Positions 35,844 to 45,032 are shown, counted from the first letter of the stretch. The stretch is DNA of 64,000 nucleotides from CALLVY01 sp937899855 (GCA_039820405.1 JBCBQC010000030.1:1-64000); one strand, 5' to 3'. Made by a program: numbers and translations. Notes: a model not told the origin generated them from the letters alone.

Positions 35844-36527
35844 TTATTTTTTCTTCCGCACCGGAAGTTCTTTTTGGATCAATTCGTACGCACTCAGGGA
35901 GAGGAAAAGCGCCTCTTCCTCCTCAGTCATCGGCGCCAATAGCTGAAAGGCCCGATCGTAAATTTTGGAGGGAGCCTCCGGTACGCTCAGGCTGCCCACT
36001 TCGCGTTCTCCCACCAGCACGGGTAGGATCAGTTCGTCTTCTCCCCGTTGGATTTGCGCCAGCAGTTGATTGCTCTTCCGGTGGTAGAAGCGGCCGTCTT
36101 CCCGAATATCCCCCACCACCTGTCGGTCGATCATCACCTCCACCTTTTTATCGCGGATGCGGTACACCCATTCGTGATTGGAGGTCCGCACCAAAAGCAA
36201 GGCGTTGCGGTTGGGTGAGACGTAACGCTTGTAGGAATAAGCCATCATCGGCTCATTGTATATAGAGGTCAGAACGCCCTTGGCGGTTGGTGCGATGCCC
36301 TTTTTTAGCTCTTGGTTGACCCGATGATGGGACAGCAATTCCATTTCTTGCTGCGTCCAGGGCACCAATTCCCCTACCCAGGGGTCAATTTCGGACCGCA
36401 TGCGTTCGAGGTCTTGGTTGATCTTATTGCTGCCCGGCTGAAAATTGGTCAACAGCTGGTAGAGCAGGTAGCCGGCCCCAGCACCGAGCAGGGCAATGAT
36501 CAAAGTAAAAAGCGCGATTCCAATCAT
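35844..36527 (-). CDS. Membrane-anchored protein, function unknown
   Basis: 227 residues. One N-terminal transmembrane helix (about 2-26, GIALFTLIIALLGAGAGYLLY) with the rest outside or inside as a soluble domain. The part from about 95 to 190 alternates strand and turn (YRIRDKKVEVMIDRQVVG, DGRFYHRKSNQLLAQI, ELILPVLVGEREVGSL), reminiscent of tubby/LURP-type 12-strand barrels; that comparison is only by eye. The C-terminus is helical and basic. It lies between the SH3 lipoprotein gene (36 bp upstream) and the small secreted gene (6 bp downstream). Confidence 0.6.
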   Translation of the reverse strand: MIGIALFTLIIALLGAGAGYLLYQLLTNFQPGSNKINQDLERMRSEIDPWVGELVPWTQQEMELLSHHRVNQELKKGIAPTAKGVLTSIYNEPMMAYSYKRYVSPNRNALLLVRTSNHEWVYRIRDKKVEVMIDRQVVGDIREDGRFYHRKSNQLLAQIQRGEDELILPVLVGEREVGSLSVPEAPSKIYDRAFQLLAPMTEEEEALFLSLSAYELIQKELPVRKKK

Positions 36528-36563
36528 GTCGTATGGCTTATCCAGGTAGTTTAGACGCGGGGA

Positions 36564-37709
36564 TCAGGACCCCGATTTTTGATTGACGCCGATGCCATTG
36601 GCCCGATGGTCGGCAAACATCTTACGGCGGGCTTGCAGCTCGGTCAGGTCGTCGGGACTCAGGATGGAGAGATCACTGGCCAGGATCTCATCCAGCTCCT
36701 TCTGGATGGCCTCGATGGGCTCCCAGTAGGTATTTTCCGTCCAAGTAACGTCGCGGACCAAATCGTTTTTGATGCCGAGGATTTCGCGTTCGAACAGCTT
36801 GCTCTTTTCGATGACGCGATCCATTTCCCGCAGCAATTGTAGGTGAACGCCCTGTCCCAGCAGACTGCTTCCCCCGTAATCCCAGGTTTGCAAGAACCAG
36901 GCGGGAAAAAAATGCTCGACGCTGTCCATCGCGTGGACGTGGGTACAGAGAGTAATATAATCATTATCCGCGGTACCCCGCGTTTTGCGGGCCTGGGGAT
37001 ACAACTTTTTGTAATCCTGAAACAGGTAGTACTCCGTGCCCTCGGCCACCAGCTGGGGAACGTAGCCGGGCATGGCCTCTTCGAGCCAAAACAAGTCCGG
37101 GAGATTGTTGTAGTCTCCGACGATCACCCGGGTACTTAATAAATGAACGAGGGTGTCGCGAAGTTTTTCCCCTCGTCGATAAATCTCCGCGTATTCGTCG
37201 CTGGTTTGGGCACTTCCGAAATCCTGGCGGTACTGAAGGACCTCACTAGCCAGCCCTTGGAAGAGGGTACGCAGGCGGCGTTCCATCAATTTGGTGGCCA
37301 GTTCGGTGGGGTTGTCCATAGAAAAGTGAACTCCTCCACCGTAGATCCAACCTTCCAGCCCTGCGGGGGTACGGACCTTGATCCAGGGTTCGTCGAAGGC
37401 GACACCGCGGAGTTTGAGGGGGGTGGTAAAATCACTGACCTCTCCCAAATCAGTGAGTACCGTCCCCTTTTCCAAACGGCCGATTTCCTGGCCCTTGACG
37501 CCGGGAGTGGCGCGGAGGCGAAAATTTTCGAGGTTGACGATGAGTTGGGTGGGGCCGGTATTGGTGGGATTGGGGCGGGGAGCTGCCGGGGGAGTTGCGG
37601 AGATCGAACTGGGGTCACTGGTGCTGGGAGTGGGGTCGGCGGAGGCTGGGGGATCGGATTGGCAGGCCAATAGGAAGAGCAAACAAACTAGGGCGGTAAA
37701 GCGGTACAT
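36564..37709 (-). CDS. Lipoprotein with SH3-type domain
   Basis: 381 residues. A lipobox, LLFLLACQ, places the lipidated cysteine at position 16. A Pro/Ser/Thr-rich linker (18-50) leads to a bacterial SH3 domain (about 55-125, LRATPGVKGQEIGRLEKGT and PWIKVRTPAGLEGWIYGG). The rest (about 130-381) is helical, with a WFLQTWDYGGSSLLG segment, and not assigned to a family. SH3b domains commonly bind peptidoglycan or proteins in the envelope. First gene of the five-gene minus-strand group. The rpoD terminator lies just upstream, so it has its own promoter. Confidence 0.7.
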   Translation of the reverse strand: MYRFTALVCLLFLLACQSDPPASADPTPSTSDPSSISATPPAAPRPNPTNTGPTQLIVNLENFRLRATPGVKGQEIGRLEKGTVLTDLGEVSDFTTPLKLRGVAFDEPWIKVRTPAGLEGWIYGGGVHFSMDNPTELATKLMERRLRTLFQGLASEVLQYRQDFGSAQTSDEYAEIYRRGEKLRDTLVHLLSTRVIVGDYNNLPDLFWLEEAMPGYVPQLVAEGTEYYLFQDYKKLYPQARKTRGTADNDYITLCTHVHAMDSVEHFFPAWFLQTWDYGGSSLLGQGVHLQLLREMDRVIEKSKLFEREILGIKNDLVRDVTWTENTYWEPIEAIQKELDEILASDLSILSPDDLTELQARRKMFADHRANGIGVNQKSGS

Positions 37710-37729
37710 GGTTGGTTTTTGTTGATGGT

Positions 37730-37772
37730 AATAAAAAATAGCTAAATACCCGCAGTACGGATATTTAGCTAT
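37730..37772 (-). terminator. Intrinsic terminator of rpoD
   Basis: A 12-bp perfect stem, AATAGCTAAATA / TATTTAGCTATT, with a 13-base loop is followed on the minus strand by TTTTTTATT. It lies about 40 bp past the rpoD stop codon. Confidence 0.85.
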
Positions 37773-37808
37773 TGGGGCCCAGTCGCCTGGTACGAGTGGA
37801 ACCGTGAC

Positions 37809-38675
37809 CTAACCCAAGTAAGACTTGAGATTGTTCCGATTGTAGGACTTCCGAAGGCGGCGAATGGCACGTTCCTTAATTTGCCGGACCCGCTCGCGCG
37901 TCAAGCCGTACAGTTCGCCAATTTCTTCGAGGGTCAGGGATTTGTAGCCATTGAGGCCGTAGTAAGAAGACAAGACCTCTACCTCGCGGGGCGAAAGGAT
38001 CGACAGTCCTTGTTGGACTTCTTCCTTGAGCGACTGTTCCATCAGATCCAGGTCGGGACTCATCGACTCTCCGCTGGAGACGACGTCGAGCATGGTGGAA
38101 TCGCCATCTTCACCGCTGATGGGGGCATCGAAGGAGAGGTGACGACCGTTGCCCTTGAGCATATTATTGACCTCTTTGGGCGTCATCTCCAGCAGCTCGG
38201 CCAGCTCTTCGTTGGTCGGTTCGCGTTCAAATTCCTGTACGAAGGAAAGGAAAGCCTCGTTGACCTTATTGTAGGACCCCACCTTGTTGAGGGGAAGCCG
38301 TACGATACGCGAGTATTCGACGATGGCTTGGAGAATGGACTGGCGAATCCACCAGACGGCGTAGGAGATAAACTTAAACCCTTTGGTCTCGTCAAAGCGA
38401 CGGGCGGCTTTCATCAGCCCCACGTTGCCCTCGTTGATCAGATCACTGAGCGACAGGCCTTGGTTCTGGTACTGCTTGGCCACGGAAACGACAAAGCGCA
38501 GGTTGCTTTTGGTCAATCTTTCCAATGCCGCTTCGTCGCCCTCCCGAATCCGGCGAGCCATTTCGGCCTCTTCTTCGGCGGTAAGCATCGAAATCTTGCC
38601 GATATCGTTGAGATACTTATCGAGGGCAAGACTCTCGCGAGCGGTAATTTTATTGGTAATTTTTAACTGACGCAT
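37809..38675 (-). CDS. rpoD: Primary RNA polymerase sigma factor (RpoD/SigA type)
   Basis: 288 residues, the short sigma-ABfr form of Bacteroidota that lacks region 1.1. Region 1.2 (SLDKYLNDIG-like, 17-28), region 2 with NLRFVVSVAKQYQNQGL and the -10 recognition helix region FISYAVWWIRQSI, region 3 and region 4 (SPREVEVLSSYYGLNG, LEEIGELYGLTRERVRQI) are all intact. It directs housekeeping transcription and would read the TAnnTTTG promoters noted here. Single gene with its own terminator at 37730-37772; pnp lies upstream in the same direction but is separated by another terminator. Confidence 0.96.
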   Translation of the reverse strand: MRQLKITNKITARESLALDKYLNDIGKISMLTAEEEAEMARRIREGDEAALERLTKSNLRFVVSVAKQYQNQGLSLSDLINEGNVGLMKAARRFDETKGFKFISYAVWWIRQSILQAIVEYSRIVRLPLNKVGSYNKVNEAFLSFVQEFEREPTNEELAELLEMTPKEVNNMLKGNGRHLSFDAPISGEDGDSTMLDVVSSGESMSPDLDLMEQSLKEEVQQGLSILSPREVEVLSSYYGLNGYKSLTLEEIGELYGLTRERVRQIKERAIRRLRKSYNRNNLKSYLG

Positions 38676-38841
38676 GTTTCTTCAGGTTTAAGCTTTGAGG
38701 TAACCGGTATATATAAGTACGAAAATATCTAAAAAAAGTTGCTCTTTATAGTCAGAATACTTGACTTTTTGTTAAAAAACTCTTAAATGCGAGCCTTCTA
38801 AAGAAATACACCAAGATCCTCTAAAAAGTTTCCTTGAGCAC

Positions 38842-38882
38842 AAAAAAAATGCCCACTTTGGCAAAAAAAGGCAAAGTGGACA
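38842..38882 (-). terminator. Intrinsic terminator of pnp
   Basis: Near-perfect 13-bp arms (TGCCCACTTTGGC / GGCAAAGTGGACA) around a run of seven A, followed on the minus strand by a run of T (38842-38849). It lies about 55 bp past the pnp stop codon. Confidence 0.85.
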
Positions 38883-38935
38883 TTTGGACCCGAAAAATTA
38901 GCGCTTGATGGCCTTTTTTCTTCGGGAAAAATGAT

Positions 38936-41152
38936 TTAGTGCGATTCCTTATCGGAAGGCGCCATATTTCTCTTGTCCCGGTTATCGCGATCGTTGCGAT
39001 TTCCGCGGTTGTTGTCGCCGCGTGCCGGACGCTCGATCAGCGCTTTGGCCGACAGGCGGAACTTGCCCGAACGAGGGTCGATACCGATCAGTTTGACCTG
39101 GATCATATCGCCTTCCTTCAGTACGTCTTCCACCTTCTCGATCCGCTTGTGGGCGATCTCCGAAATGTGGAGCAAACCACTCTTGCCGTAGAAGTCGACA
39201 AAAGCACCGTAGGGCTGGATACTGGCTACCTTAGCGTCAAAAACGTCGCCCACCTCGGGGGTGTAGGTAATCTTCTTGATCCGCTCCAGGGCAGCGTCGA
39301 TCGACGCCTTATCCGCACTGGCAATATTGACGATTCCCTTATCACCTTCCTCGCTGATGTTGATCGTCGTACTCGTCTCGGCCTGGATTTCCTGAATGAT
39401 GCTACCGCCGGGTCCAATCACGGCACCGATGAAGCTCTTGTCGATCAGGATTTCCACGATCCGTGGTGCGTGTGGCTTGTAATCGTCACGAGCGTCGCCG
39501 ATGGTCTTGGCCATCTCCTGAAGGATGTGCAAACGACCGGCCCGGGCCTGATCGAGGGCCTTTTCCAGTAGGTCGTAGGGCATGCCGTCGATCTTGATGT
39601 CCATCTGACAAGCGGTGATCCCCTTTTCGGTTCCCGTCACCTTAAAGTCCATGTCGCCCAGCGCATCTTCGTCGCCCAGGATATCGGTGAGGATGGAGAA
39701 ACGCTCCCCGTCGGAGATCATGCCCATAGCAATCCCGGATACGGGAGACTTAATTTTGACTCCGGCATCCATCAAGGCCATCGAACCGGCACAGACCGTC
39801 GCCATCGACGAGGAACCGTTGGACTCTAGGATGTCCGATACGATCCGGATGGTATAAGGATTTTCCTCGGGCAGCACCTGGCGCAGCGAGCGGCCGGCCA
39901 GATTGGCGTGCCCCACTTCCCGCCGACCGGGTCCACGGAGGGGTTTGACCTCACCCACCGACAGGGCGGGGAAGTTGTAATGTAAGATAAAGTCGTCGTA
40001 ATCTTTGTGCAGGGCCGTATCGATCATTACCTGATCCAATTTGGTCCCCAGGGTCAGGGAAGCCAAAGCCTGGGTTTCTCCCCGGTTGAAGATGGAAGAG
40101 CCGTGGGCGCTGGGCAGGTAGTCGACTTCCGTCCAGATGGGGCGTACCTCATCCAGCTTACGACCGTCCAAGCGGACTTCTTCTCCCATCACCATTTCGC
40201 GGATCACTTCCTTCTTGAGCTTTTCGTAGTACATACCCACAAAAGGCGCCACTTCCGCCTCGTATTCCTCTTCACCATGGGCTTCGAGCAGGCTTTCTTG
40301 CAGTTCGGTCTTGAGCGCCTTGAACTGTTTTTTGCGCTCGTGCTTGTTGAGCGCGCTCTTGGCCACCTGATAGATTTTGTCCTTCATCATTTCCGCCACT
40401 TTGGCCTTCACCGCATCGTTTTCGGCGGGGGCTTCCACCTCGCGCTTGACGAGGGCTTTGTCACCCACCAATTCGGCCAGGGCCATTTGCGCCGCACACT
40501 GTACCTTGATGGCCTCGTGCGCCACGCGGATGGCTTCGATCATGTCTTTTTCCGAGCACTCTTTGGCTTCTCCCTCCACCATGGTCACGTTTTCGCCCGT
40601 AGCACCGACCATCAGTTGCAGATCCGCATTTTCCAATTGGGTGCGGTTGGGGTTGACGTGAAATTCTCCGTCGATCCGGGCAACGCGGACTTCAGAGATG
40701 GGGCCGCTCCAGGGGATGTCCGATACAGCCAGGGCCGAAGAAGCAGCCAGGGCCGCCATACAGTCGGGCATGGCATCGGCATCGGAGGAGATGAGGTTGA
40801 GGATCACTTGGGTTTCGTTCATGTAGCCATCGGGAAACAAGGGCCGGATGGCACGGTCGACCAAGCGAGAGATCAAAATTTCGTAGTCCGACAAGCGGGT
40901 TTCGCGACGGAAAAAGTTGCCGGGGATCCGGCCCGCGGCGGCAAATTTTTCCTGGTAATCCACGGAGAGTGGGAAAAAGGACTGCCCCTCTCTGGCTTCG
41001 TGAGCGGAAACGACGGAGGCGAAGATCATAGTTTTGCCCATGCGTACCACCACCGAACCATCGGCCTGGGTGGCCAACTTACCGGTTTCGATAACCACTT
41101 CGCGGCCATCGGGCAAGTTGAAGGAGGTACTTATAGGAATTTGATTCCCCAT
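38936..41152 (-). CDS. pnp: Polyribonucleotide nucleotidyltransferase (PNPase)
   Basis: 738 residues, the usual length. Two RNase PH-like domains (about 1-220 and 310-545, with KPLRGPGRREVGHANLAGR and ILESNGSSSMATVC) flank a helical linker; a KH domain (about 555-615, VIGPGGSIIQEI) and an S1 domain (about 630-705, VGDVFDAKVASIQPYGAFVDF) follow. The C-terminal tail is Arg/Asn/Asp-rich (DNNRGNRNDRDNRDKRN), as in other Bacteroidota. It degrades RNA 3' to 5' using phosphate. It lies downstream of rpsO, the conserved rpsO-pnp order, with a hairpin between them. Confidence 0.97.
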   Translation of the reverse strand: MGNQIPISTSFNLPDGREVVIETGKLATQADGSVVVRMGKTMIFASVVSAHEAREGQSFFPLSVDYQEKFAAAGRIPGNFFRRETRLSDYEILISRLVDRAIRPLFPDGYMNETQVILNLISSDADAMPDCMAALAASSALAVSDIPWSGPISEVRVARIDGEFHVNPNRTQLENADLQLMVGATGENVTMVEGEAKECSEKDMIEAIRVAHEAIKVQCAAQMALAELVGDKALVKREVEAPAENDAVKAKVAEMMKDKIYQVAKSALNKHERKKQFKALKTELQESLLEAHGEEEYEAEVAPFVGMYYEKLKKEVIREMVMGEEVRLDGRKLDEVRPIWTEVDYLPSAHGSSIFNRGETQALASLTLGTKLDQVMIDTALHKDYDDFILHYNFPALSVGEVKPLRGPGRREVGHANLAGRSLRQVLPEENPYTIRIVSDILESNGSSSMATVCAGSMALMDAGVKIKSPVSGIAMGMISDGERFSILTDILGDEDALGDMDFKVTGTEKGITACQMDIKIDGMPYDLLEKALDQARAGRLHILQEMAKTIGDARDDYKPHAPRIVEILIDKSFIGAVIGPGGSIIQEIQAETSTTINISEEGDKGIVNIASADKASIDAALERIKKITYTPEVGDVFDAKVASIQPYGAFVDFYGKSGLLHISEIAHKRIEKVEDVLKEGDMIQVKLIGIDPRSGKFRLSAKALIERPARGDNNRGNRNDRDNRDKRNMAPSDKESH

Positions 41153-41315
41153 AATGATAAATTGATTTAATTGATGAGTGATGTAGGCTGGTGCCCAGCG
41201 GGAGAGATGATCAAGGTGGCGCTTCCCCGATGGGCCTCGGCCGCTCGGATGGATGATCCAGATAGGTGATCTCTTCTGCTATAGATATTAGTATTTCGTG
41301 TGATACGTCTAAACG

Positions 41316-41353
41316 GAAAAAAGTGTTTCGCACACTGGGGAAACACTTTTTTC
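41316..41353. terminator. Bidirectional hairpin between rpsO and pnp
   Basis: GAAAAAAGTGTTT (41316-41328) pairs perfectly with AAACACTTTTTTC (41341-41353) around a 12-base loop, 14 bp after the rpsO stop codon. Both strands have a T-run inside the stem. It may end rpsO transcripts or serve as the processing and attenuation site known in rpsO-pnp operons. Confidence 0.75.
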
Positions 41354-41367
41354 GCTGGTCCGCAGAC

Positions 41368-41643
41368 TTATTTACGAATGCCGAGCTTCTCGATAATGGC
41401 CCGGTAGCGGTTGATGTCTTTGCTCATCAAATAGGTCAACAGTCGCTTTCGCTTACCGACTAGCGTCAGGAGCGTTCGGCGGCAGGAGTGATCCTTTTGG
41501 TTGTCTTGCAAATGAGCGGAGAGGCTTTTGATGCGGTAGGTAAACAACGCAACCTGCCCCTCGGGCGAACCGGAATTGGTGGCTGCTCCACCGTATTCCT
41601 TAAAAATTTCTTCTTTCTTTTCCTTCGTTAAATAAACTGGCAT
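41368..41643 (-). CDS. rpsO: 30S ribosomal protein S15
   Basis: 91 residues from the ATG at 41643; a longer frame from 41673 adds ten residues not found in S15. Typical S15 features are SPEGQVALFTYRIKSLSAHLQDNQKDHSCRRTLL split across helices 1-3 and the end KRKRLLTYLMSKDINRYRAIIEKLGIRK, with the 16S-binding H, D and S residues. Clear promoter box TACCTTTG upstream at 41712-41705. First gene of the rpsO-pnp pair. Confidence 0.97.
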   Translation of the reverse strand: MPVYLTKEKKEEIFKEYGGAATNSGSPEGQVALFTYRIKSLSAHLQDNQKDHSCRRTLLTLVGKRKRLLTYLMSKDINRYRAIIEKLGIRK

Positions 41644-41704
41644 TAAATAATGGATTTTTCTAATGATTACCATTAGTGATTACGAAAATCAGTTATAGCG
41701 AGTG

Positions 41705-41712
41705 CAAAGGTA
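41705..41712 (-). promoter_or_regulatory. -7 promoter box (TACCTTTG) of rpsO
   Basis: On the minus strand TACCTTTG matches the Bacteroidota consensus TAnnTTTG exactly, about 62 bp before the rpsO ATG. The position 19-21 bp further upstream carries TTT rather than TTG, a common weak -33 form. Confidence 0.6.
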
Positions 41713-41775
41713 ACTATTTTCTGCTTATTGCGAAAGATTTAATGGAATTCAAGTTGCAATTGCGACCACTGACAA

Positions 41776-43137
41776 TCAGAGAGAAGCCGTAGGGTGCACG
41801 GGGCTTTGCGGGCTTTGCTCCGCACGGATGGGTGGAGCGGGGAGCTCCGCGGGCGGAGCGAGGGTTTCCAACTTGGACTTGGGAAAGAAAAGACAGAAAC
41901 GGCTGCCCTCGTCTACTTCGGAGTGTACCTCGATGCGCCCACCGTAGGCTTGGACGTTTTTTAGGCAAATGGCCAGTCCGATCCCCGTCCCCTGAAAGTT
42001 GGCTTGGTTGTGCAGGCGCTCAAACATTTTAAAGATACGCTCCTGAAATTCCGGGGGAATGCCGATGCCATTGTCCTCGACGACGAATTGGTGTTCCCGC
42101 TCCGTCGCGGTGTAGTGGACGCGGACGCGGGGGGTGGCGCTGCGGTTGTACTTAAGACCGTTTTCGACCAGGTTTTGAAAAATTTGGTAGATGCGGACCG
42201 CATCGGCCTTTACCACGGGCAAAGAATCAAACTCAATGGAGACGTTCGTGTAGGTGGGATCGTGCAGCAATTGCTCACAAACCCGCCGCATTTGGTCGTT
42301 GAGGTCGACCGCTTCTTCCCGAAGCACGGGATTGGAGGTCTGCGAATATTCGAGGATATCTTCGATCAGTTGCTCCATCTGTAGGGCGCTGTTTTCCGCA
42401 ATGGTGAGGTATTCGAGGGGCTCAGGATCCAAATCATGCCCGTGGCGACGGATAAAGAGCCGTACGAAGCTGATGACGTTGCGCAGCGGGCTTTTGAGAT
42501 CGTGGGAAGCGACGAAGGCGAAGCGCTCCAGGTCGCGGTTGGAGCGCTTGAGCTGCCCGTTGGTGCGCAAAAGCTTGGCATTGACCCGACGGTAGATTCC
42601 CTTAAAAGACTGAAAAACCACCATCAGCAGGGCGAGCAGGGCCAAGTAGTTGAAGAGGGCCAGGTAGGGTCGGTAAACCTCCCGCAGGTAGTTGGTAAAG
42701 GTATAACCCAGCAACTCCACCACGGGGATACCGATCGCCGAAACCAGGGTCAGCAGGAGCCACACGCGGGCGGACCGCCAACTGAGGTAGTAGACGGCGA
42801 TGGGTGGAATGCTGAGTAGCCACAGGTAGCAGGGGGAGGTACTGCCCCCGGAGGTACAGATCAGGGCAGTAAAGACCACCCAGCTTTGGGCGCTGAAGAA
42901 GTTGCCGGAGAGGGTATGATTTTGGGTGTAGTACATCAGGCCTAGAAAAATCAGGGCATTGATGACCGTGTAGATGAGGATGTAGGTTCCAGGGTGATAG
43001 TCCATCCACCAGAAGATGGGTGCAAAGAAGGTGGCGCTGATGGCAAGGACCAGATCGATGATGACGATCAGGCGGAAGCTGCGGTAAACGGAAGGTTCAG
43101 CCTGAATGGACGGCGGAATGAGTGTGTTTATTGACAT
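41776..43137 (-). CDS. Membrane sensor histidine kinase
   Basis: 453 residues. Six hydrophobic helices (about 22-175) form the sensor part, followed by a short coiled linker and a HisKA domain with H-box FVASHDLKSPLRN (His212). The HATPase domain has the N box NLVENGLKYN, G1 DNGIGIP and G2 GTGIGLAI. The C-terminal 30 residues are Pro/Ala-rich and unstructured. No response regulator is adjacent, so the partner is encoded elsewhere and the signal is unknown. The membrane part has no recognised sensor motif. Confidence 0.9.
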   Translation of the reverse strand: MSINTLIPPSIQAEPSVYRSFRLIVIIDLVLAISATFFAPIFWWMDYHPGTYILIYTVINALIFLGLMYYTQNHTLSGNFFSAQSWVVFTALICTSGGSTSPCYLWLLSIPPIAVYYLSWRSARVWLLLTLVSAIGIPVVELLGYTFTNYLREVYRPYLALFNYLALLALLMVVFQSFKGIYRRVNAKLLRTNGQLKRSNRDLERFAFVASHDLKSPLRNVISFVRLFIRRHGHDLDPEPLEYLTIAENSALQMEQLIEDILEYSQTSNPVLREEAVDLNDQMRRVCEQLLHDPTYTNVSIEFDSLPVVKADAVRIYQIFQNLVENGLKYNRSATPRVRVHYTATEREHQFVVEDNGIGIPPEFQERIFKMFERLHNQANFQGTGIGLAICLKNVQAYGGRIEVHSEVDEGSRFCLFFPKSKLETLAPPAELPAPPIRAEQSPQSPVHPTASL

Positions 43138-43205
43138 TTCGGGTTGCTAGGGTATCCAATACGGGGTAAACCAATAATGGCAACTCCAAAAATTGTTCCT
43201 AAAAC

Positions 43206-43964
43206 TCAACGGCGTTTGGCCGCCTCCCAGAGTTGATCCATCTCGGCCAGACTCATCTCCTGCAAGTCCTTGGGGGCGTTGGCTTCGATGTATTCAAAGC
43301 GGCTTTTAAATTTTTTGTTGACGCGTTCGAGGGCCGTTTCCGGGTCGATTTTGTTGAAGCGGGCGAAGTTGATGAGGGAGAAAAGCAGATCGCCAAATTC
43401 CTCCTCCCGCCGTTCGGCCGACTCCTCCTGGTCGAGGGTTTCCTTGAATTCCGCCAGCTCCTCCTCTACCTTCTCCCAAACCTGCTCGGTATTTTCCCAT
43501 TCGAAGCCAACTTGCTTGGTTTTTTCCTGCATTCGGTAGGCCTTTACCATGGCAGGTAGCGAGCGGGGCACCCCGGAGAGGACCGATTTTTTCCCCTCCC
43601 GCAATTTGATCTTTTCCCAGTTTTGCTTCACCTCTTCCTCATCCGCCACGTCCAAATCCCCGTAAATATGGGGATGTCGGGCCACGAGCTTATCGCAAAT
43701 GGCGTGGAGGGCATCCGCCACGTCAAAGGCCCGTTTTTCCTCCGCAATTTTGGCGTAAAACACCATGTGCAGCATCAAATCCCCAATTTCCTCCTTGACG
43801 CCGTCCAAATCCTCGTCGAGAATGGCATCGGCCAATTCGTAGGTCTCCTCGATGGTGAGGTTGCGCAAACTTTGTAGGGTTTGCTTGCGATCCCAAGGAC
43901 ACTGCTCCCGCAATTCGTCCATAATGGTCAGCAGGCGGCCAAAAGCGTCGAGCTTGTTTTGCAT
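43206..43964 (-). CDS. mazG: Nucleoside triphosphate pyrophosphohydrolase
   Basis: 252 residues, the two-domain MazG form. The first domain has CPWDRKQTLQSLRNLTIEETYEL followed by the metal-binding EEIGDLMLHMVFYA; the second has EELAEFKETL and REEEFGDLLFSLINFAR. MazG hydrolyses NTPs and aberrant nucleotides to monophosphates and pyrophosphate and lowers ppGpp in E. coli. Cytoplasmic. It is divergent from the small membrane gene at 44109; the 144-bp gap contains near-consensus -7 boxes on both strands (TATTTTTG at 43995-44002 on plus). Confidence 0.94.
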   Translation of the reverse strand: MQNKLDAFGRLLTIMDELREQCPWDRKQTLQSLRNLTIEETYELADAILDEDLDGVKEEIGDLMLHMVFYAKIAEEKRAFDVADALHAICDKLVARHPHIYGDLDVADEEEVKQNWEKIKLREGKKSVLSGVPRSLPAMVKAYRMQEKTKQVGFEWENTEQVWEKVEEELAEFKETLDQEESAERREEEFGDLLFSLINFARFNKIDPETALERVNKKFKSRFEYIEANAPKDLQEMSLAEMDQLWEAAKRR

Positions 43965-44108
43965 CGGATTGTCTTTTTACAAGGTAAAAACTCTTATTTT
44001 TGTAAAAGTAAGTACAATGGCTCGAATATGGTACCCTTGTACGTGCAAATGAAACGGACGCCCTAAACTTTAGGTAGTTCCGCTTGTTAATACCTTAAAT
44101 CAATCCGT

Positions 44109-44318
44109 ATGGAATTTCTCGCAATCTTCGCCATCATATTTGCCGTCTTTGGACTTTCCTTTATCCTAATCAATATTCGGCACATCCTCACGGGAAACGA
44201 ATTTCGGGGGACCTGCGCGACCAACAACCCCATGCTCAAAAGCCAGGTGGGCGATTGTACGGTCTGTGGTAAAAAGGCGGATGAGGCCTGCAAAATGCCG
44301 ACGGTCCAAAAAACCTAA
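44109..44318 (+). CDS. Small membrane protein with cysteine motif
   Basis: 69 residues: one N-terminal transmembrane helix (about 3-26) followed by a short soluble tail with Cys at RGTCATNNPM and a CTVCGKK pair, and another Cys near the end. Small proteins of this pattern are common in Bacteroidota and carry no known function; metal or iron-sulfur binding by the cysteines is an inference. It is 9 bp upstream of the CDP-alcohol phosphatidyltransferase gene and probably co-transcribed with it. Confidence 0.7.
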   Translation: MEFLAIFAIIFAVFGLSFILINIRHILTGNEFRGTCATNNPMLKSQVGDCTVCGKKADEACKMPTVQKT

Positions 44319-44327
44319 ATTTGCTGA

Positions 44328-45032
44328 ATGCGCTTGTGGATCGAACGTTGGATGGGTTTCCACGCCCTTTGCCTGGTGGTAGCGACACTGCTGCTTTACC
44401 ATTTCCAACTCCTCCCCTATCTCGGCCTGCCCGCTGCTTTGAGTTTCCTGCTTTTTTTTGCCCGGTACGCCTACCAGCAAGGCAACTTTGCTTTTGCCCT
44501 TCAGCCCGCTAATTTGGTCACTCAGGGGCGGCTTTGCCTCCTGTTTCTCCTCCTTTGGTACTACCCCGCCCTCTCAGCACTCCCCCTCGGCTTACTCGCG
44601 CTGGTGGTCCTGATCCTCGACGGCCTCGATGGTTACCTCGCTCGCCGCTTCCAAACCAGTTCCGTTTTCGGCGAATACCTCGACATGGAAACCGACGCCT
44701 TCTATGTCCTGGGAATGAGCATGCTCCTGTACGAGTTGAACTACTTTGGCGGCTGGATTCTGGGTATTGGCCTGCTGCGTTACGCCTACTTTTTAGTACT
44801 GCGTAAGGTCAAAGCACCCCAGCAAAAGGAATCCCGCCTGTTTTTGGCCCGCTTGATCGCCGTCATCCTCATGGCCACTATGGCCGCCTGTTTTATCCTT
44901 CCCCCTTGGATTCACCAACCCGCTATGATCATCGCCAGCGGACTGGTCCTCTACTCCTTTGGCAACAGCTTCTGGCTCAGCTGGAAACCCCGGTTTCAGG
45001 TCGCGGAGCCGCAAAGTAGTCCCAATGCCTAA
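44328..45032 (+). CDS. CDP-alcohol phosphatidyltransferase family membrane enzyme
   Basis: 234 residues with about six membrane helices. The family signature D-x2-DG-x2-AR-x8-G-x3-D-x3-D is complete (Asp98, Asp101, Gly102, Ala105, Arg106, Gly115, Asp119, Asp123). Such enzymes transfer a phosphatidyl group from CDP-diacylglycerol to an alcohol (glycerol phosphate, serine, inositol phosphate); which alcohol is not clear. Follows the small Cys-containing membrane gene. Its 3' end overlaps the 3' end of the convergent methyltransferase gene by 56 bp. Confidence 0.85.
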   Translation: MRLWIERWMGFHALCLVVATLLLYHFQLLPYLGLPAALSFLLFFARYAYQQGNFAFALQPANLVTQGRLCLLFLLLWYYPALSALPLGLLALVVLILDGLDGYLARRFQTSSVFGEYLDMETDAFYVLGMSMLLYELNYFGGWILGIGLLRYAYFLVLRKVKAPQQKESRLFLARLIAVILMATMAACFILPPWIHQPAMIIASGLVLYSFGNSFWLSWKPRFQVAEPQSSPNA

